From assembly GCF_001598555.1 (NCBI RefSeq), contig NZ_BCZE01000039.1, positions 1 through 64,000 on the forward strand: a DNA stretch of 64,000 bases. The letters are read 5' to 3'. Made by a program: the position numbers and the translations under genes. Source of the DNA: Novosphingobium rosa NBRC 15208. Lineage in GTDB: Bacteria; Pseudomonadota; Alphaproteobacteria; Sphingomonadales; Sphingomonadaceae. Under the pieces are notes generated by a model, which was not told where the DNA came from, ran no database searches, and was given only the letters and a program-made list of their open reading frames with translations. Shown here piece by piece: positions 50,943 to 60,909 of this stretch (position 1 is the first letter of the stretch; every line of letters begins with the position of its first letter).

Positions 50943-51674
50943 ATGGATCAGCCGTGGCGCCTGCTGGGCACGCCGCGCGCGGGCGGGGTGCTGGTGATCT
51001 CTGACCATGCCAGCAACCGCGTGCCCGATGGCGTGGATCTGGGCATCGATCCAGCCTGCATGAACCAGCATGTGGCCATCGACATCGGCGTGGCGGGCGT
51101 GGCCGCGCGGATGGTGGAGAGCGGCGGGGCGGATGCGGCGTGGTTGGCGCATGTCAGCCGTCTGGTCTGCGATGTGAATCGGGAGGAGGAGGCTCCGGGC
51201 GCGGTGCCTGAAACCAGCGACGGCATTCTGATCCCCGGCAATGTGCTGGATGCGCGGGGGCGGGGCAATCGGCTGGCGCTTTATCACCGGCCCTATCACA
51301 CGGCGCTGGCTGAGACGCTGGCGGCGCACGAGCCCGGCCTGATCCTCTCGCTGCACAGCTTTACGCCTTCGCTTTCGACCCGCCCTGAAGAGGCGCGGCC
51401 ATGGCATATCGGCGTGCTGTACAATCAGGATGATCGCGCGCCGCGCCTGGCCCTGCCGTGGCTGGAACAGGTGGATGGCCTGTGCGTGGGCGATCAGAAG
51501 CCCTATTCCGGGCGTCAGCTCAATTACACGATGAACCGCCATGCCGAAGCGCGCGGGCGGTTCTATCTGGGGGTGGAGGTGCGTCAGGATCTGATCGGCG
51601 ATGCCGCCGGGCAGGCCGGATGGGCCGAGCGGCTCTCGGCCCTTTGCGCCCATCTGCTTGAGCAGGCCCGCTAG
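50943..51674 (+). CDS. N-formylglutamate amidohydrolase family protein
   Basis: The 243-residue protein fits the FGase family: GGVLVISDHASNRVPDGVDLGI, AIDIGVAGVAARMVESGGADAAWLAHVSRLVCDVNR, YHRPYHTALAETL and LSLHSFTPSLSTRPEEARPWHIGVLYN. The His/Asp/Glu positions expected for Zn binding are present. Classical HutG hydrolyses N-formylglutamate in histidine degradation. No hut genes are nearby, so the true substrate may differ. The ATG at 50943 is 2 bp after ispE. An overlapping TTG is possible. Confidence 0.85.
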   Translation: MDQPWRLLGTPRAGGVLVISDHASNRVPDGVDLGIDPACMNQHVAIDIGVAGVAARMVESGGADAAWLAHVSRLVCDVNREEEAPGAVPETSDGILIPGNVLDARGRGNRLALYHRPYHTALAETLAAHEPGLILSLHSFTPSLSTRPEEARPWHIGVLYNQDDRAPRLALPWLEQVDGLCVGDQKPYSGRQLNYTMNRHAEARGRFYLGVEVRQDLIGDAAGQAGWAERLSALCAHLLEQAR

Positions 51675-51675
51675 A

Positions 51676-51720
51676 GCATCGTGCGAAAAAGTGGGAACCG
51701 GTTTTTCGCGAAAACGATGC
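51676..51720. repeat. Alphaproteobacterial-type dispersed palindromic element
   Basis: GCATCGT (51676-51682) pairs with ACGATGC (51714-51720). Inside, GAAAAA pairs with TTTTTC around GTGGGAACCGG. The sequence GTGGGAACCGGTTTTTCGC is one I recall as a widespread extragenic repeat in Alphaproteobacteria. It is unrelated to the 16-copy family and occurs once here, 1 bp after the FGase stop. Confidence 0.75.
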
Positions 51721-51742
51721 GACAAAAAACTTAGAGCAGGCC

Positions 51743-51958
51743 TCAGGCGGAGGGCGCGCTCATCCCGCTGGAGGCTGCGTTGAAGGTGGTGCTGAGCTGA
51801 TTGCCGATGCTTCTGGCGCCCGCAACGATGGACAGCGCGATAAACGCCACGATCAGCCCATATTCGACCGCCGTGGCTCCGCGCCTGTCACGCCAGAGGC
51901 GCTTCAGACAGCCTGCCATCTGGAACATCCGGGGGAGTGAGCGCGTCATAGGTTTCAT
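51743..51958 (-). CDS. Orphan Flp/Fap-type pilin
   Basis: The 71-residue protein has the class III signal/transmembrane pattern of Flp pilins. A basic leader (KRLWRDRRGATAVEYGLIVAF) has the prepilin-peptidase site after Gly in RRGA, followed by ATAVEYGLIVAFIALSIVAG with the conserved Glu +5. The mature pilin would be about 45 residues. Flp pili are built by the tad/cpa machinery, none of which is adjacent. Downstream start codons (MFQMAGCL, MAGCL) are also possible. Confidence 0.85.
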   Translation of the reverse strand: MKPMTRSLPRMFQMAGCLKRLWRDRRGATAVEYGLIVAFIALSIVAGARSIGNQLSTTFNAASSGMSAPSA

Positions 51959-52125
51959 ATCCGGCAGAGTGAGGCGAGCTTGCGAATCATACCTAGCCGC
52001 CAAGTCCTGAAATCCGCTTAACCACCCTTTACGCAGGGCGGACGGGCTTGACGGGGCCTTGGCGAAGGCAGAGATTCTTGTCCTCTCGCGGCTCGCCTTA
52101 GGCCGCCTTGCGATGGAGGTTCTTT

Positions 52126-53571
52126 GTGTCGAACTCCATGCCCGCGCCCGGATGGGGGCCCCAGGCTTTGCATTTCGGCGCCGATATTCTCACGGCCGAA
52201 CAGATGCGGCAGGCCGAGCAGATGCTGATCGATGCCGGCATCAGTGTCGAGTTGCTGATGGCGCGGGCCGGGCGCGGCGCGGCGGAGCTGATCTGGCGCA
52301 TGGCCGGGCCCCTGAAGATCATCAGCGTGCTGGTGGGGCCGGGTCATAATGGCGGCGATGGCTGGGTGATCGCCCGCCATCTGCATGAGCGCGGCGCGCG
52401 CGTGCAGGTGGTGATGGCCCATGCCCCCGCCAGCGAGGCCTCGCGGCTGGCGCGCGCGGCCTTCGAGGGCCATGTGGTGGATTGCCCCGATCATGGCGAT
52501 CTGCATGGCGATATTCTGGTCGATTGCCTGTACGGCACAGGCCTGTCGCGCCCGCTGAGCGATCTCGATCTCGATTTGCTGACCGGGCTGGCGGCGGGGC
52601 ATCGCCGTCGTGTGGCGCTCGATCTGCCCTCGGGCGTGGAGGCGGACCGCGGGGACGATTTCGGGCAGGACTTGCCGCAATACGATCTGACCATCGCGCT
52701 GGGCGCATGGAAGCGCGCGCATGGGCTGATGCCCGCGGCGGGGCGGATGGGCGTGCTCAAGCTGGTGGAGATCGGTTGCGATCCGGTGGCGGGGGCAGGG
52801 CATATGCTGGAAGGCATCTCGATAGCGCCGCCCGCGCCCGGGGCTCACAAATACACGCGCGGTTTGCTGGGGGTGGTGGCAGGCGCCATGCCCGGCGCCG
52901 CGCTGATGGCGGCGCGCGCGGCAGGCGGCGCCGGGGCGGGCTATGTGCGCCTGTTGACGCAGGATGCTCTGCCCGCGCCCGCCGATCTGGTGGTGCAGGG
53001 GCTGGACGGGCTGGCCGACAAACGCCTGTGCGCTCTGCTGGTCGGCCCCGGGCTGGGGCGTGACAAAACGGCGGAGGCCGTGCTGAAATCCGTGCTGGCC
53101 ACCGGCAAACCTCTGGTGCTTGACGGCGATGCGCTGATGCTGCTGACGCCCGCGCAAACCAGGGGCCAACAGGCGATCGTCACCCCGCATGAAGGCGAAT
53201 TCGCCGCGCTGGAAAGCGCCTTTGCGCTTCATGCCAACGGCAGCAAGGTCAAGCGGGCGAAGGCTCTGGCCGAAGCGAGCGGCATGGTGGTGGTGGCCAA
53301 AGGCCCCGATACAGTGGTGGCGACGCCCGCAGGCCGATGGACCATGCTGCCGCGCGCCTCAAGCTGGCTCAGCGTGGCCGGATCGGGCGATGTGCTGGCC
53401 GGGCTGATCGCCAGTCGCCTCGCGACTGGAGCGTCCACAGGTGTGTCCGCTTTTGAGGCAGCCTGCCAGGGCGCGTGGCTGCATGGTCGCGCGGCGGGCT
53501 TGCTTGGCGGGCCTTTCACGGCCATGGCGCTCGCCGAAGCGGTGCCGGCGGCGGTGCATGCCTGCCTGTAA
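52126..53571 (+). CDS. nnr: Bifunctional NAD(P)H-hydrate epimerase / ADP-dependent dehydratase
   Basis: The 481-residue fusion has an N-terminal YjeF_N epimerase domain (about 12-215, LTAEQMRQAEQMLIDAGISVELLMARAGRGAA, GPGHNGGDGWVIARHL) and a C-terminal ribokinase-like dehydratase domain (about 225-480) with KYTRGLLGVVAG, LLVGPGLGRD, VTPHEGEFAAL and AGSGDVLAGLIAS. Together they repair NAD(P)HX back to NAD(P)H. A GGAGG site lies 6 bases before the GTG at 52126, which decides the start over the ATG at 52108 and the ATG at 52138. The rRNA methyltransferase gene follows after 9 bp. Confidence 0.94.
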   Translation: MSNSMPAPGWGPQALHFGADILTAEQMRQAEQMLIDAGISVELLMARAGRGAAELIWRMAGPLKIISVLVGPGHNGGDGWVIARHLHERGARVQVVMAHAPASEASRLARAAFEGHVVDCPDHGDLHGDILVDCLYGTGLSRPLSDLDLDLLTGLAAGHRRRVALDLPSGVEADRGDDFGQDLPQYDLTIALGAWKRAHGLMPAAGRMGVLKLVEIGCDPVAGAGHMLEGISIAPPAPGAHKYTRGLLGVVAGAMPGAALMAARAAGGAGAGYVRLLTQDALPAPADLVVQGLDGLADKRLCALLVGPGLGRDKTAEAVLKSVLATGKPLVLDGDALMLLTPAQTRGQQAIVTPHEGEFAALESAFALHANGSKVKRAKALAEASGMVVVAKGPDTVVATPAGRWTMLPRASSWLSVAGSGDVLAGLIASRLATGASTGVSAFEAACQGAWLHGRAAGLLGGPFTAMALAEAVPAAVHACL

Positions 53572-53580
53572 GGAATTTCT

Positions 53581-54789
53581 GTGTCCGACGACTTCCATGA
53601 AGAACTGATCGAGCGGCTGGCCGCGCGCGGCGACGGCGTCACCGCCGGCGGTCGCCATGTGGCGATGGCCGCGCCGGGCGATCATGTGCTCGACGACGGC
53701 AGCCTGCGCCACGGCCCCCATCATGCCGAGCCCGCCTGCCAGCATTACGGCATCTGCGGTGGCTGCCAGTTGCAGCATGTCGACGATGTGGCACTGGGCC
53801 ATTTCGTGGTGGAGCGCGTGGTCAACGCCGCGAAGGGTCAGAAGCTGGAGCCCGAGCGCGTGACGCCCGTGCACCTCTCGCCCGCCGCCGCGCGCCGCCG
53901 CGCCACTCTGCATGGCCAGCGGGTGGGCGGGATCGCTCTGGGCTTCCGCGAGGCCCATGCCCACACCATCGTCGACCAGAAGCAGTGCCCCGTGCTGGTG
54001 CCCGAGCTGGAAGCGATGGTCGGCCCGCTGCGCCGCATGCTCCAGCGCCGCGAGGGCAAGCTGGCGGTCGATATCGAGATGACGCTGGTCGAACAGGGCG
54101 TCGATGTCGGCATCAAGGGCTTCACCGTGGAAGGCCTGGCGGAAACCGAGGCCGCGCTGGATTTCGCGCGCGAGCATGGGCTGGCCCGCCTGTCGCTGGA
54201 TCAGGGCTATGGCCCCGAAGCCCTGTGGGAGCCCGAGCCGGTGACGGTGTCGCTCTCCGGCGTGTCCGTGCCGCTGCCGCCCGGCGCGTTTTTGCAAGCC
54301 ACGCTGGATGGCGAACAGGCGCTGGTGGGTGCGGTGACGAAATGGCTGCACGGCGCGGGCGTGGTGGCTGATCTGTTCTCCGGCCTTGGCACCTTTGCCT
54401 TCGCGCTGGCGAAGCAGGGCAGCAAGGTGCTGGCCGTCGAGGCCGAGCGCGCCGCGCATCTGGCCTGCAAGGCGGGCGCGTCCGGGGCTCATCTGCCGGT
54501 GCACACCATGCACCGCGACCTTTTCCGCAACCCGCTGCTGGCTGAGGAGCTGAACCGCTTCCCCGCCGTGGTGCTCGATCCGCCGCGCGCCGGGGCCAAG
54601 GAGCAGGTGGGGCGCATCGCCGGTTCCACCGTGCAGCGCGTGGCCTATATCAGCTGCAATCCCTCCAGCTGGGCGCGCGACGCGGCGACGCTGATCGAGG
54701 GGGGGTACCGTTTGGTGGAGCTGCGCCCGGTGGGGCAGTTCCGTTGGTCCTCGCATGTGGAATTGGCGAGTTTGTTCATCAAGGGATGA
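53581..54789 (+). CDS. 23S rRNA (uracil-5-)-methyltransferase (RlmD/RumA-like)
   Basis: The 402-residue protein has a shortened N-terminal TRAM-like region (about 1-45), a 4Fe-4S motif CQHYGICGGCQLQH (Cys-x5-Cys-x2-Cys) with the fourth Cys in DQKQCPVL, and a C-terminal Rossmann domain with VVADLFSGLGTFAFALA, VVLDPPRAGAKEQV and the nucleophile in AYISCNPSSWARD. It methylates U at C5 in 23S rRNA (RlmD or RlmC class not decided). The GTG start at 53581 is used. It is co-transcribed with nnr. Confidence 0.9.
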   Translation: MSDDFHEELIERLAARGDGVTAGGRHVAMAAPGDHVLDDGSLRHGPHHAEPACQHYGICGGCQLQHVDDVALGHFVVERVVNAAKGQKLEPERVTPVHLSPAAARRRATLHGQRVGGIALGFREAHAHTIVDQKQCPVLVPELEAMVGPLRRMLQRREGKLAVDIEMTLVEQGVDVGIKGFTVEGLAETEAALDFAREHGLARLSLDQGYGPEALWEPEPVTVSLSGVSVPLPPGAFLQATLDGEQALVGAVTKWLHGAGVVADLFSGLGTFAFALAKQGSKVLAVEAERAAHLACKAGASGAHLPVHTMHRDLFRNPLLAEELNRFPAVVLDPPRAGAKEQVGRIAGSTVQRVAYISCNPSSWARDAATLIEGGYRLVELRPVGQFRWSSHVELASLFIKG

Positions 54790-54798
54790 AGGGAAGAT

Positions 54799-55033
54799 GC
54801 GAGGGGGTAACCCCCTCGCGCTCCCAGAACGTCTTCCGGCGATAGGGTGGTGGTTCCGAAGTGGAGTGTCTAGCCTCTCCACCTGCGCAACGAAAAGCGC
54901 CGCAGGCAGTGAATGTCCTGCCTGAAATGCTGTGTTGGGAATGTTAACGCCTGCGGCGCGGCGACATTGCTCCATGGCCGAACCCGATGCGCAACGCAGA
55001 CACTAAAGGGAGCGCGAGGGTTATGACCCTCGC
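54799..55033. repeat. Palindromic intergenic repeat, copy 16 (type 1 to type 2)
   Basis: The full-length copy lies between the convergent rRNA methyltransferase and btaB genes, 9 and 21 bp from the stops. The left hairpin is GCGAGGGGGTAACCCCCTCGC and the right is GCGAGGG-TTATGA-CCCTCGC. The centre has GCGCCGCAGGC / GCCTGCGGCGC around about 43 bp. It is a good reference copy of the family. Confidence 0.92.
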
Positions 55034-55054
55034 ATTATCCTTCTTAAACCTTCT

Positions 55055-55699
55055 TCAAACCCCGCGCCGCACCACCACGATCTGATAGTAGCCCCAAGGC
55101 CCTCGCACCGGCTCCACGCTCATGCCGCGCGCCGCTGCCACAGCCCCTGCGCGCGAAACCAGATCCAATCGGGGCGAGACATGGAAGCGCGTCAGCCAGC
55201 CGTTCAGCGCCTGACGGGCCAGACCGGGCAGGCCTTGCGCGTCGCCAAAGTCCACGATGTGCAGCGTGCCGCCCGGAGCCAGCGTGTCGCAGGCCATGGC
55301 CAGCGCGCCTTGCCAGTCAGGGATCATCGAGAGCGCGAAAGAGATCATCACGCGGTCGAAATGATGGCGGCCGAACAAAGTCTGCGGGTTGAAGGCGCAG
55401 GCATCGGCCTGCTTCAGCGTGGCACCCGGGCCCAAAGCCTTGCGGGCGGAGACCAGCATCTGCTCGGAGATGTCCAGCCCGAACAGCTCCGCGCCCTTCC
55501 AGCGTTTGGCGGCCAGCGAGAGGTTGCGCCCGGTGCCGCAGCCCACTTCCAGCAGGCTCTGGCCGGGGGCGACGTTCAGCTCATCGATCAGCCGGTCGCG
55601 CCCGAAGAGGAAATATTTCCGCGTGGCGTCATAGATATGGCGTTGGCCGCGATAGACGCGGTCCATCAGCGCGGCGTGATCCTGCGGCAGGCTGGCCAT
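55055..55699 (-). CDS. btaB: BtaB-like SAM-dependent methyltransferase (betaine lipid synthesis)
   Basis: The 214-residue class I methyltransferase has the SAM motif LLEVGCGTGRNLSLAA, acidic LFGLDISEQML, and RVMISFALSMIPDWQGAL followed by PGGTLHIVDFGD. It follows btaA with a one-base stop/start overlap (TGATG). BtaB trimethylates diacylglyceryl-homoserine to DGTS betaine lipid. The assignment rests on coupling to btaA plus general family resemblance. An in-frame ORF to 56068 is antisense noise over btaA. Confidence 0.88.
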   Translation of the reverse strand: MASLPQDHAALMDRVYRGQRHIYDATRKYFLFGRDRLIDELNVAPGQSLLEVGCGTGRNLSLAAKRWKGAELFGLDISEQMLVSARKALGPGATLKQADACAFNPQTLFGRHHFDRVMISFALSMIPDWQGALAMACDTLAPGGTLHIVDFGDAQGLPGLARQALNGWLTRFHVSPRLDLVSRAGAVAAARGMSVEPVRGPWGYYQIVVVRRGV

Positions 55700-56925
55700 C
55701 AGCCCTTGAACCGGTAGAGGTGCAGGCCGCCATAGATCGAGGAGCGGTCCCGCGCGATCAGCGCGCGGGCTTCTTCCTCGGAATAGGTCCAGCGCGAGAG
55801 GATCTCTTCGGGCACGCGGCCCGGCAGGATCGTGGGCTCTCCGGCGGTGCGGAACAGCACGCGGGCGCCGCTGCGGGCGGTGCGGGTGATCTGGCTCCAC
55901 AGGGCGGTGAGCTGGGCGTCGCTCATCCAGTCCTGCGCGTCGAGCAGCACATAGCGGTCGAGCGTGGCGTCGGGCTGGATCGCCAGATGGTCGGTGAAGT
56001 TGGTGTGCGAGAGGGTGAGGCGGTCGATGCGGCCGCGCAGCGTCTCGTAATTGTCGGCCTGCAGCCATGGCGGCACGGGGGCATTGGGCGCGCGGCCATA
56101 GCCACGGTTGAAGGCCTGCCAGGCGAAGTAATTGTCCTGCACGGAGAAGCCGCAGGCCAGGCGTTCGAGGCGGGCGCGCAGCACGGTGGCCATGCGCTGG
56201 TCACCGGCCAGCGCTTCATACTGCGCGGGCGGGATGCCTAGGCCGAAGAGCGAGGCGGGCTGTTTCGTCAGCCAGCGGATAAAGCGCTTGTCGAAGACGG
56301 GGGCGACGCGCTCGTCAAAGAGGCGGCGCTGGTCCTCGATCGAGGTGGCTTCGAGGATGACTTTCAGATCGACGCGGTAGAGCCGCGCGATCAGATGCGC
56401 CATGCTGATGAAATTGCCGAGCAGCCCGCGCTTGTAGATGCCGCGCGCAAAGCCGTTGATGCGGCGGCGGCCAGCGAGATCGCGGCCTTCCCAATAGCGG
56501 CGGCTGGTCTCGTCGAGGTTGGGGGCGAGTCTGTCGCGGTAATCGGCCAGATTGTGGCGATTGTCGGCCTCCACGAAGAAGCGGCGCAGCGCGTCATGAT
56601 CGGGCAGGTGGCGCAGCGCGGCAATCTTGAGGCGGCCCAGCGCGATATGCGCGGTGTTGAGGTCCACCGCCGTCACCTGCGCCGGATTGGCGGTGAGGTA
56701 GGAGAGGGCGTTGCAGCTGCCGCTGGCGATGGTGACGATCCGGCTGTCGGGCTGGATGTCGAGCGCTTCCATATCGACCACCGGGTCTTCCCAGATCTGG
56801 GCATAGACCAGACCGCGGAAGGCCAGGGCGAAGGCCTTGTCGAGCAGGCGCTCGGTGACCGAAGCGTGGTGGCGCACCACGGCGCCTTCGATGATGTGGG
56901 GGCGCGGGGCGGTGGAATGAGGCAT
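55699..56925 (-). CDS. btaA: S-adenosylmethionine:diacylglycerol 3-amino-3-carboxypropyl transferase BtaA
   Basis: The 408-residue DUF3419/BtaA protein has IWEDPVVDMEALDIQPDSRIVTIASGSCNALSYL, VTAVDLNTAHIALGRLKIAAL, and the C-terminal LTLSHTNFTDHLAIQ and RYVLLDAQDWMSD. BtaA transfers the aminocarboxypropyl group of SAM to diacylglycerol, making diacylglyceryl-homoserine, the precursor of the phosphorus-free lipid DGTS. A three-unit Pho box lies 58 bp upstream, predicting induction by phosphate limitation. Confidence 0.93.
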   Translation of the reverse strand: MPHSTAPRPHIIEGAVVRHHASVTERLLDKAFALAFRGLVYAQIWEDPVVDMEALDIQPDSRIVTIASGSCNALSYLTANPAQVTAVDLNTAHIALGRLKIAALRHLPDHDALRRFFVEADNRHNLADYRDRLAPNLDETSRRYWEGRDLAGRRRINGFARGIYKRGLLGNFISMAHLIARLYRVDLKVILEATSIEDQRRLFDERVAPVFDKRFIRWLTKQPASLFGLGIPPAQYEALAGDQRMATVLRARLERLACGFSVQDNYFAWQAFNRGYGRAPNAPVPPWLQADNYETLRGRIDRLTLSHTNFTDHLAIQPDATLDRYVLLDAQDWMSDAQLTALWSQITRTARSGARVLFRTAGEPTILPGRVPEEILSRWTYSEEEARALIARDRSSIYGGLHLYRFKG

Positions 56926-56982
56926 GGCGCTCGCTTGTCCGATTTCAGTCCATCGGCGCTAGGCCATGCCTGTTTCCTCTGC

Positions 56983-57011
56983 GTGACGGGTTGGTGACGG
57001 TTTGGTGTCAG
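56983..57011 (-). promoter_or_regulatory. Three-unit Pho box upstream of btaA
   Basis: On the minus strand the heptamers CTGACAC, CCGTCAC and CCGTCAC follow at exactly 11-bp steps (57011-57005, 57000-56994, 56989-56983), separated by 4-bp spacers. This matches the PhoB direct-repeat consensus CTGTCAY-N4. A further CTGTCAT lies upstream at 57026-57032, 21 bp away. Confidence 0.75.
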
Positions 57012-57038
57012 TGGCAGGTTTGTCGATGACAGGTTCGC

Positions 57039-57062
57039 GACATGGGGTGATTGCCCCATGTC
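57039..57062. terminator. Short hairpin between the threonine dehydratase and btaA genes
   Basis: GACATGGGG pairs with CCCCATGTC (9 bp, loop TGATTG). It lies 11 bp after the threonine dehydratase stop on the minus strand. No T-tract follows, so it is either a factor-assisted terminator or an mRNA 3' end stabiliser. Confidence 0.45.
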
Positions 57063-57073
57063 GGCATGTGTGA

Positions 57074-58045
57074 TTACCCCATCAAAACCTGCGCAAAAGC
57101 GGCGTCGTCGGTGTTACCGCCCGAAAGCATGACAGCTGTGCGACCGTCCACCGGCGCCTTGCCTGTCATCACGGCGGCCAGCGCGGTGGCTCCGCCCGGC
57201 TCGACCACAAGGCGCAGCTGGCGGAAGGCGAGGCGCTGGGCTTCGGCCACCTCGGCGGGTGTGACCCAGAGGCCGGGCTGGCAGCGCTCCTTCAGAATGG
57301 CGAAGTTGATTTCGCGCGTGGCCGGGGTTTGCAAGGCGTCGCAGAGGGTGGGTGGGGCGTCTGGCCCGACCTTCTGGATGGTGCCGGTGGCGAGGCTGCG
57401 GCCCACGTCGTCCCAGCCTTCGGGTTCGACGGGAACGATCTGCGCATCGGGGCAGGCCAGAGCCAGACCCGCCGCCAGTCCGCCGCCGCCGCAGGGGGTG
57501 ACGATGCGGGTGGGGGCGCCGCCGGCCCATTGCTCCATTTGCGTGGTAAGGGCCAAACCCGCTGTGCCCTGTCCCTCGATCACCCATGCATCGGCGAAGG
57601 CGTGAACCAGCGTGCCGCCGGTTTGCGCCAGCACCTTGGCGGCGGCTTCGTCGCGGTCCTCGCCGCCGGGGCGGTCATAGGTGACGATTTTTGCGCCCAT
57701 GGCGGCGGTGGCCTCCAGCTTCACCTTCGGGGCGTCGTTGGGCATGACGATGATGGCGGGGATGCCCAGCTTCTGCGCCGCCCATGCCACGCCTTGCGCG
57801 TGATTGCCGCTGGAGACGCCGACCACGCCCTTGGCCGCTTCCTCGGGCGAGAGATCGGAAAGGCGATGCCATGCGCCCCGAATCTTGAAAGCGCCCACCG
57901 GTTGCAGCACCTCGGCCTTGCACCAGATCGTCACCCCGTGAATCTCAAGGGGGAGAAGCGGCGTTTCAGGCAGGATTTTGGCGATTTTGGCGGCGGCTTT
58001 GTGGATGCCCGAAAGCGTGGGCGCGCGCATCTGTTGAGTTGTCAT
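57074..58045 (-). CDS. Threonine/serine dehydratase family PLP enzyme
   Basis: The 323-residue fold-type II PLP enzyme has the Schiff-base Lys in LQPVGAFKIRGAW, the SSGNHAQGVAWAAQ substrate loop, the phosphate-binding PCGGGGLAAGLAL and C-terminal VMLSGGNTDDA. There is no regulatory ACT domain, so it is of the catabolic or racemase-like type (threonine dehydratase, serine racemase or hydroxyaspartate dehydratase). The specificity is not decidable here. It is divergent from the carboxynorspermidine dehydrogenase gene. Confidence 0.88.
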   Translation of the reverse strand: MTTQQMRAPTLSGIHKAAAKIAKILPETPLLPLEIHGVTIWCKAEVLQPVGAFKIRGAWHRLSDLSPEEAAKGVVGVSSGNHAQGVAWAAQKLGIPAIIVMPNDAPKVKLEATAAMGAKIVTYDRPGGEDRDEAAAKVLAQTGGTLVHAFADAWVIEGQGTAGLALTTQMEQWAGGAPTRIVTPCGGGGLAAGLALACPDAQIVPVEPEGWDDVGRSLATGTIQKVGPDAPPTLCDALQTPATREINFAILKERCQPGLWVTPAEVAEAQRLAFRQLRLVVEPGGATALAAVMTGKAPVDGRTAVMLSGGNTDDAAFAQVLMG

Positions 58046-58138
58046 GATAGCATCTTATATGGCCCCCTTGGTTTTTGAAGCGCGTTTCGCGTTTGAATGC
58101 CCGGTTGCCCCTGCAACCGTGAGCGAGGAGACAGGTTT

Positions 58139-59349
<1,211 letters not shown>

Positions 59350-59350
<1 letters not shown>

Positions 59351-59694
59351 TGAATTGGGCTTTGATCCTGCCACCAATCATGCTGGCAGGATCGAATATC
59401 TTTATGAATCTGGCATGGTATGGCCATCTCAAGGAGCCCAACAAGGCGCTTTGGATGGCCGTGCTGGGCAGCTGGGCTTTGGCCTTTTGCGAGTACTGCC
59501 TTGCTGTCCCCGCCAACCGCATCGGTTCGAAGGCCTATTCGCTGGCGCAGTTGAAGACCATGCAGGAGGTGTTCTCCCTCGCTGGCTTCGTGCTGGTGGC
59601 ATGGGCGCTGTTCGGGCAAAAGCCGGGGTTGGCGCAGCTGGCTGGTTTCGTGCTGATCGTCGCGGGTGCGGCGCTGATTTTCAAAGGGAATTGA
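59350..59694 (+). CDS. DUF486 family small membrane protein (DMT-like)
   Basis: The 114-residue protein has four membrane helices and the DUF486 pattern SNIFMNLAWYGHLKEPNKALWMAVLGSWALAFCEYCLAVPANRIGSKAYSLAQLKTMQEV. It resembles half of a drug/metabolite transporter and would act as a dimer. Its ATG overlaps the stop of the dehydrogenase (TGATG), and the decarboxylase follows after 4 bp, so it is embedded in the polyamine operon. A role in polyamine or precursor transport is an inference from position. Confidence 0.88.
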
Positions 59695-59698
59695 ACTC

Positions 59699-60874
59699 AT
59701 GGAAACCCGTGCGGGTGATCCGGGCGCCTTTGCCCATTTCGATCTGAACCGTGTCGAGAGCCCGGCCTTCGTGGTCGATGCCGCGAAGCTGCGCGCCAAT
59801 CTGGCGGTGCTGGCCGATGTGCGCGACCGCGCGGGGATCAAGCTGCTTTCGGCGATGAAGGCGTTCAGCATGTGGCGCGTGGCCCCGCTGATCGGCGACT
59901 ATCTCGATGGCGTCTGCACCAGCGGCCTGTGGGAAGCGCGTCTGGCGGACGAGCATTACGAGGGCGAGATCGCCACCTATTGCGCGGCCTACAAAGCCGA
60001 GGATCTGCCCGAGATCTGCGCCATCTCCGACCATGTGATCTTCAACTCGCCGATGCAGATCGCCCGCTTCCGCCCGGTGCTGGCCGAGCAGCCCAGCCCC
60101 TTCGATCTGGGCCTGCGCATCAACCCGCTCCACCGCGAGGGCGAGGTCGAGAAATACGATCCCTGTGCCATCGGCTCGCGCCTTGGCTTCCCGGTGGATC
60201 AGCTGGTCCCCGCGCATCTGGAAGGCGTGACCGGCCTGCATTTCCACACGCTGTGCGAGCAGGATTTCGAACCGCTGCAGCGTACCTGGGATTCGCTTTA
60301 TCCCCGCATCGCGCCCTGGCTGGCGGCCAATGGCGGGCCGATCCACTGGCTGAACTTCGGCGGCGGGCACCATATCACCCGCGCCGATTACCAGCGCGAC
60401 GATCTGGTGGCCTTCCTTCAGGCGGTGAAGGCCCAGACCGGCTGCGAGCTCTATCTGGAGCCGGGCGAGGCGGTGGCGCTGGATGCGGGCATCCTGATCG
60501 GCACGGTGCTCGATTCGCACACCAATGGCGTGCCGGTGGCCATCGTCGACATTTCCGCCACCTGCCATATGCCCGATGTGATCGAGGCGCCCTATCGCCC
60601 CGCCATGCTGGGTGAGCTGGCCGAGGGCACCGCAACGCGCCTTGGCGGGCCATCGTGTCTCGCTGGGGATGTGATCGGCGATTACCGCCTGCCGGTGTCG
60701 GTGGAACCGGGCGCGCGCTTCGCCTTCCTCGATCAGGCGCATTATTCGATGGTGAAGACCACCACCTTTAACGGCGTGCCGCTGCCCTCGATCTGGCTCT
60801 GGGATTCGCAGGATGATTCGCTGGAATGCGTGAAGCGATTCGGCTGGGAAACCTTCCGCGACAGACTGTCGTAA
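59699..60874 (+). CDS. nspC: Carboxynorspermidine decarboxylase
   Basis: The 391-residue fold-type III PLP decarboxylase has the Lys in IKLLSAMKAFSMW, GLHFHTLCEQ, the glycine-rich FGGGHHITRADY, LEPGEAVALDAG and the catalytic Cys region DISATCHMPDVIEAPYRP. It removes CO2 from carboxynorspermidine or carboxyspermidine to give (nor)spermidine. It completes the pathway begun by the dehydrogenase 1.2 kb upstream. The substrate preference (putrescine-derived or diaminopropane-derived) depends on the adjacent ornithine decarboxylase, which points to spermidine. Confidence 0.94.
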   Translation: METRAGDPGAFAHFDLNRVESPAFVVDAAKLRANLAVLADVRDRAGIKLLSAMKAFSMWRVAPLIGDYLDGVCTSGLWEARLADEHYEGEIATYCAAYKAEDLPEICAISDHVIFNSPMQIARFRPVLAEQPSPFDLGLRINPLHREGEVEKYDPCAIGSRLGFPVDQLVPAHLEGVTGLHFHTLCEQDFEPLQRTWDSLYPRIAPWLAANGGPIHWLNFGGGHHITRADYQRDDLVAFLQAVKAQTGCELYLEPGEAVALDAGILIGTVLDSHTNGVPVAIVDISATCHMPDVIEAPYRPAMLGELAEGTATRLGGPSCLAGDVIGDYRLPVSVEPGARFAFLDQAHYSMVKTTTFNGVPLPSIWLWDSQDDSLECVKRFGWETFRDRLS

Positions 60875-60909
60875 CAACTGTCACAAAACCCAGCGTTTTC
60901 GGGGTTAAA

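Noticed and set aside
54790-55054. Copy 16 as a coding region
   Set aside because: Frames through it break in other copies, and the variation is in paired bases rather than in codon third positions.
60866-60884. CTGTCGT and CTGTCAC as a canonical Pho box
   Set aside because: The step is 12 bp and not 11, and the first heptamer has a mismatch. Mentioned only as a supporting element to the 60910-60927 pair.
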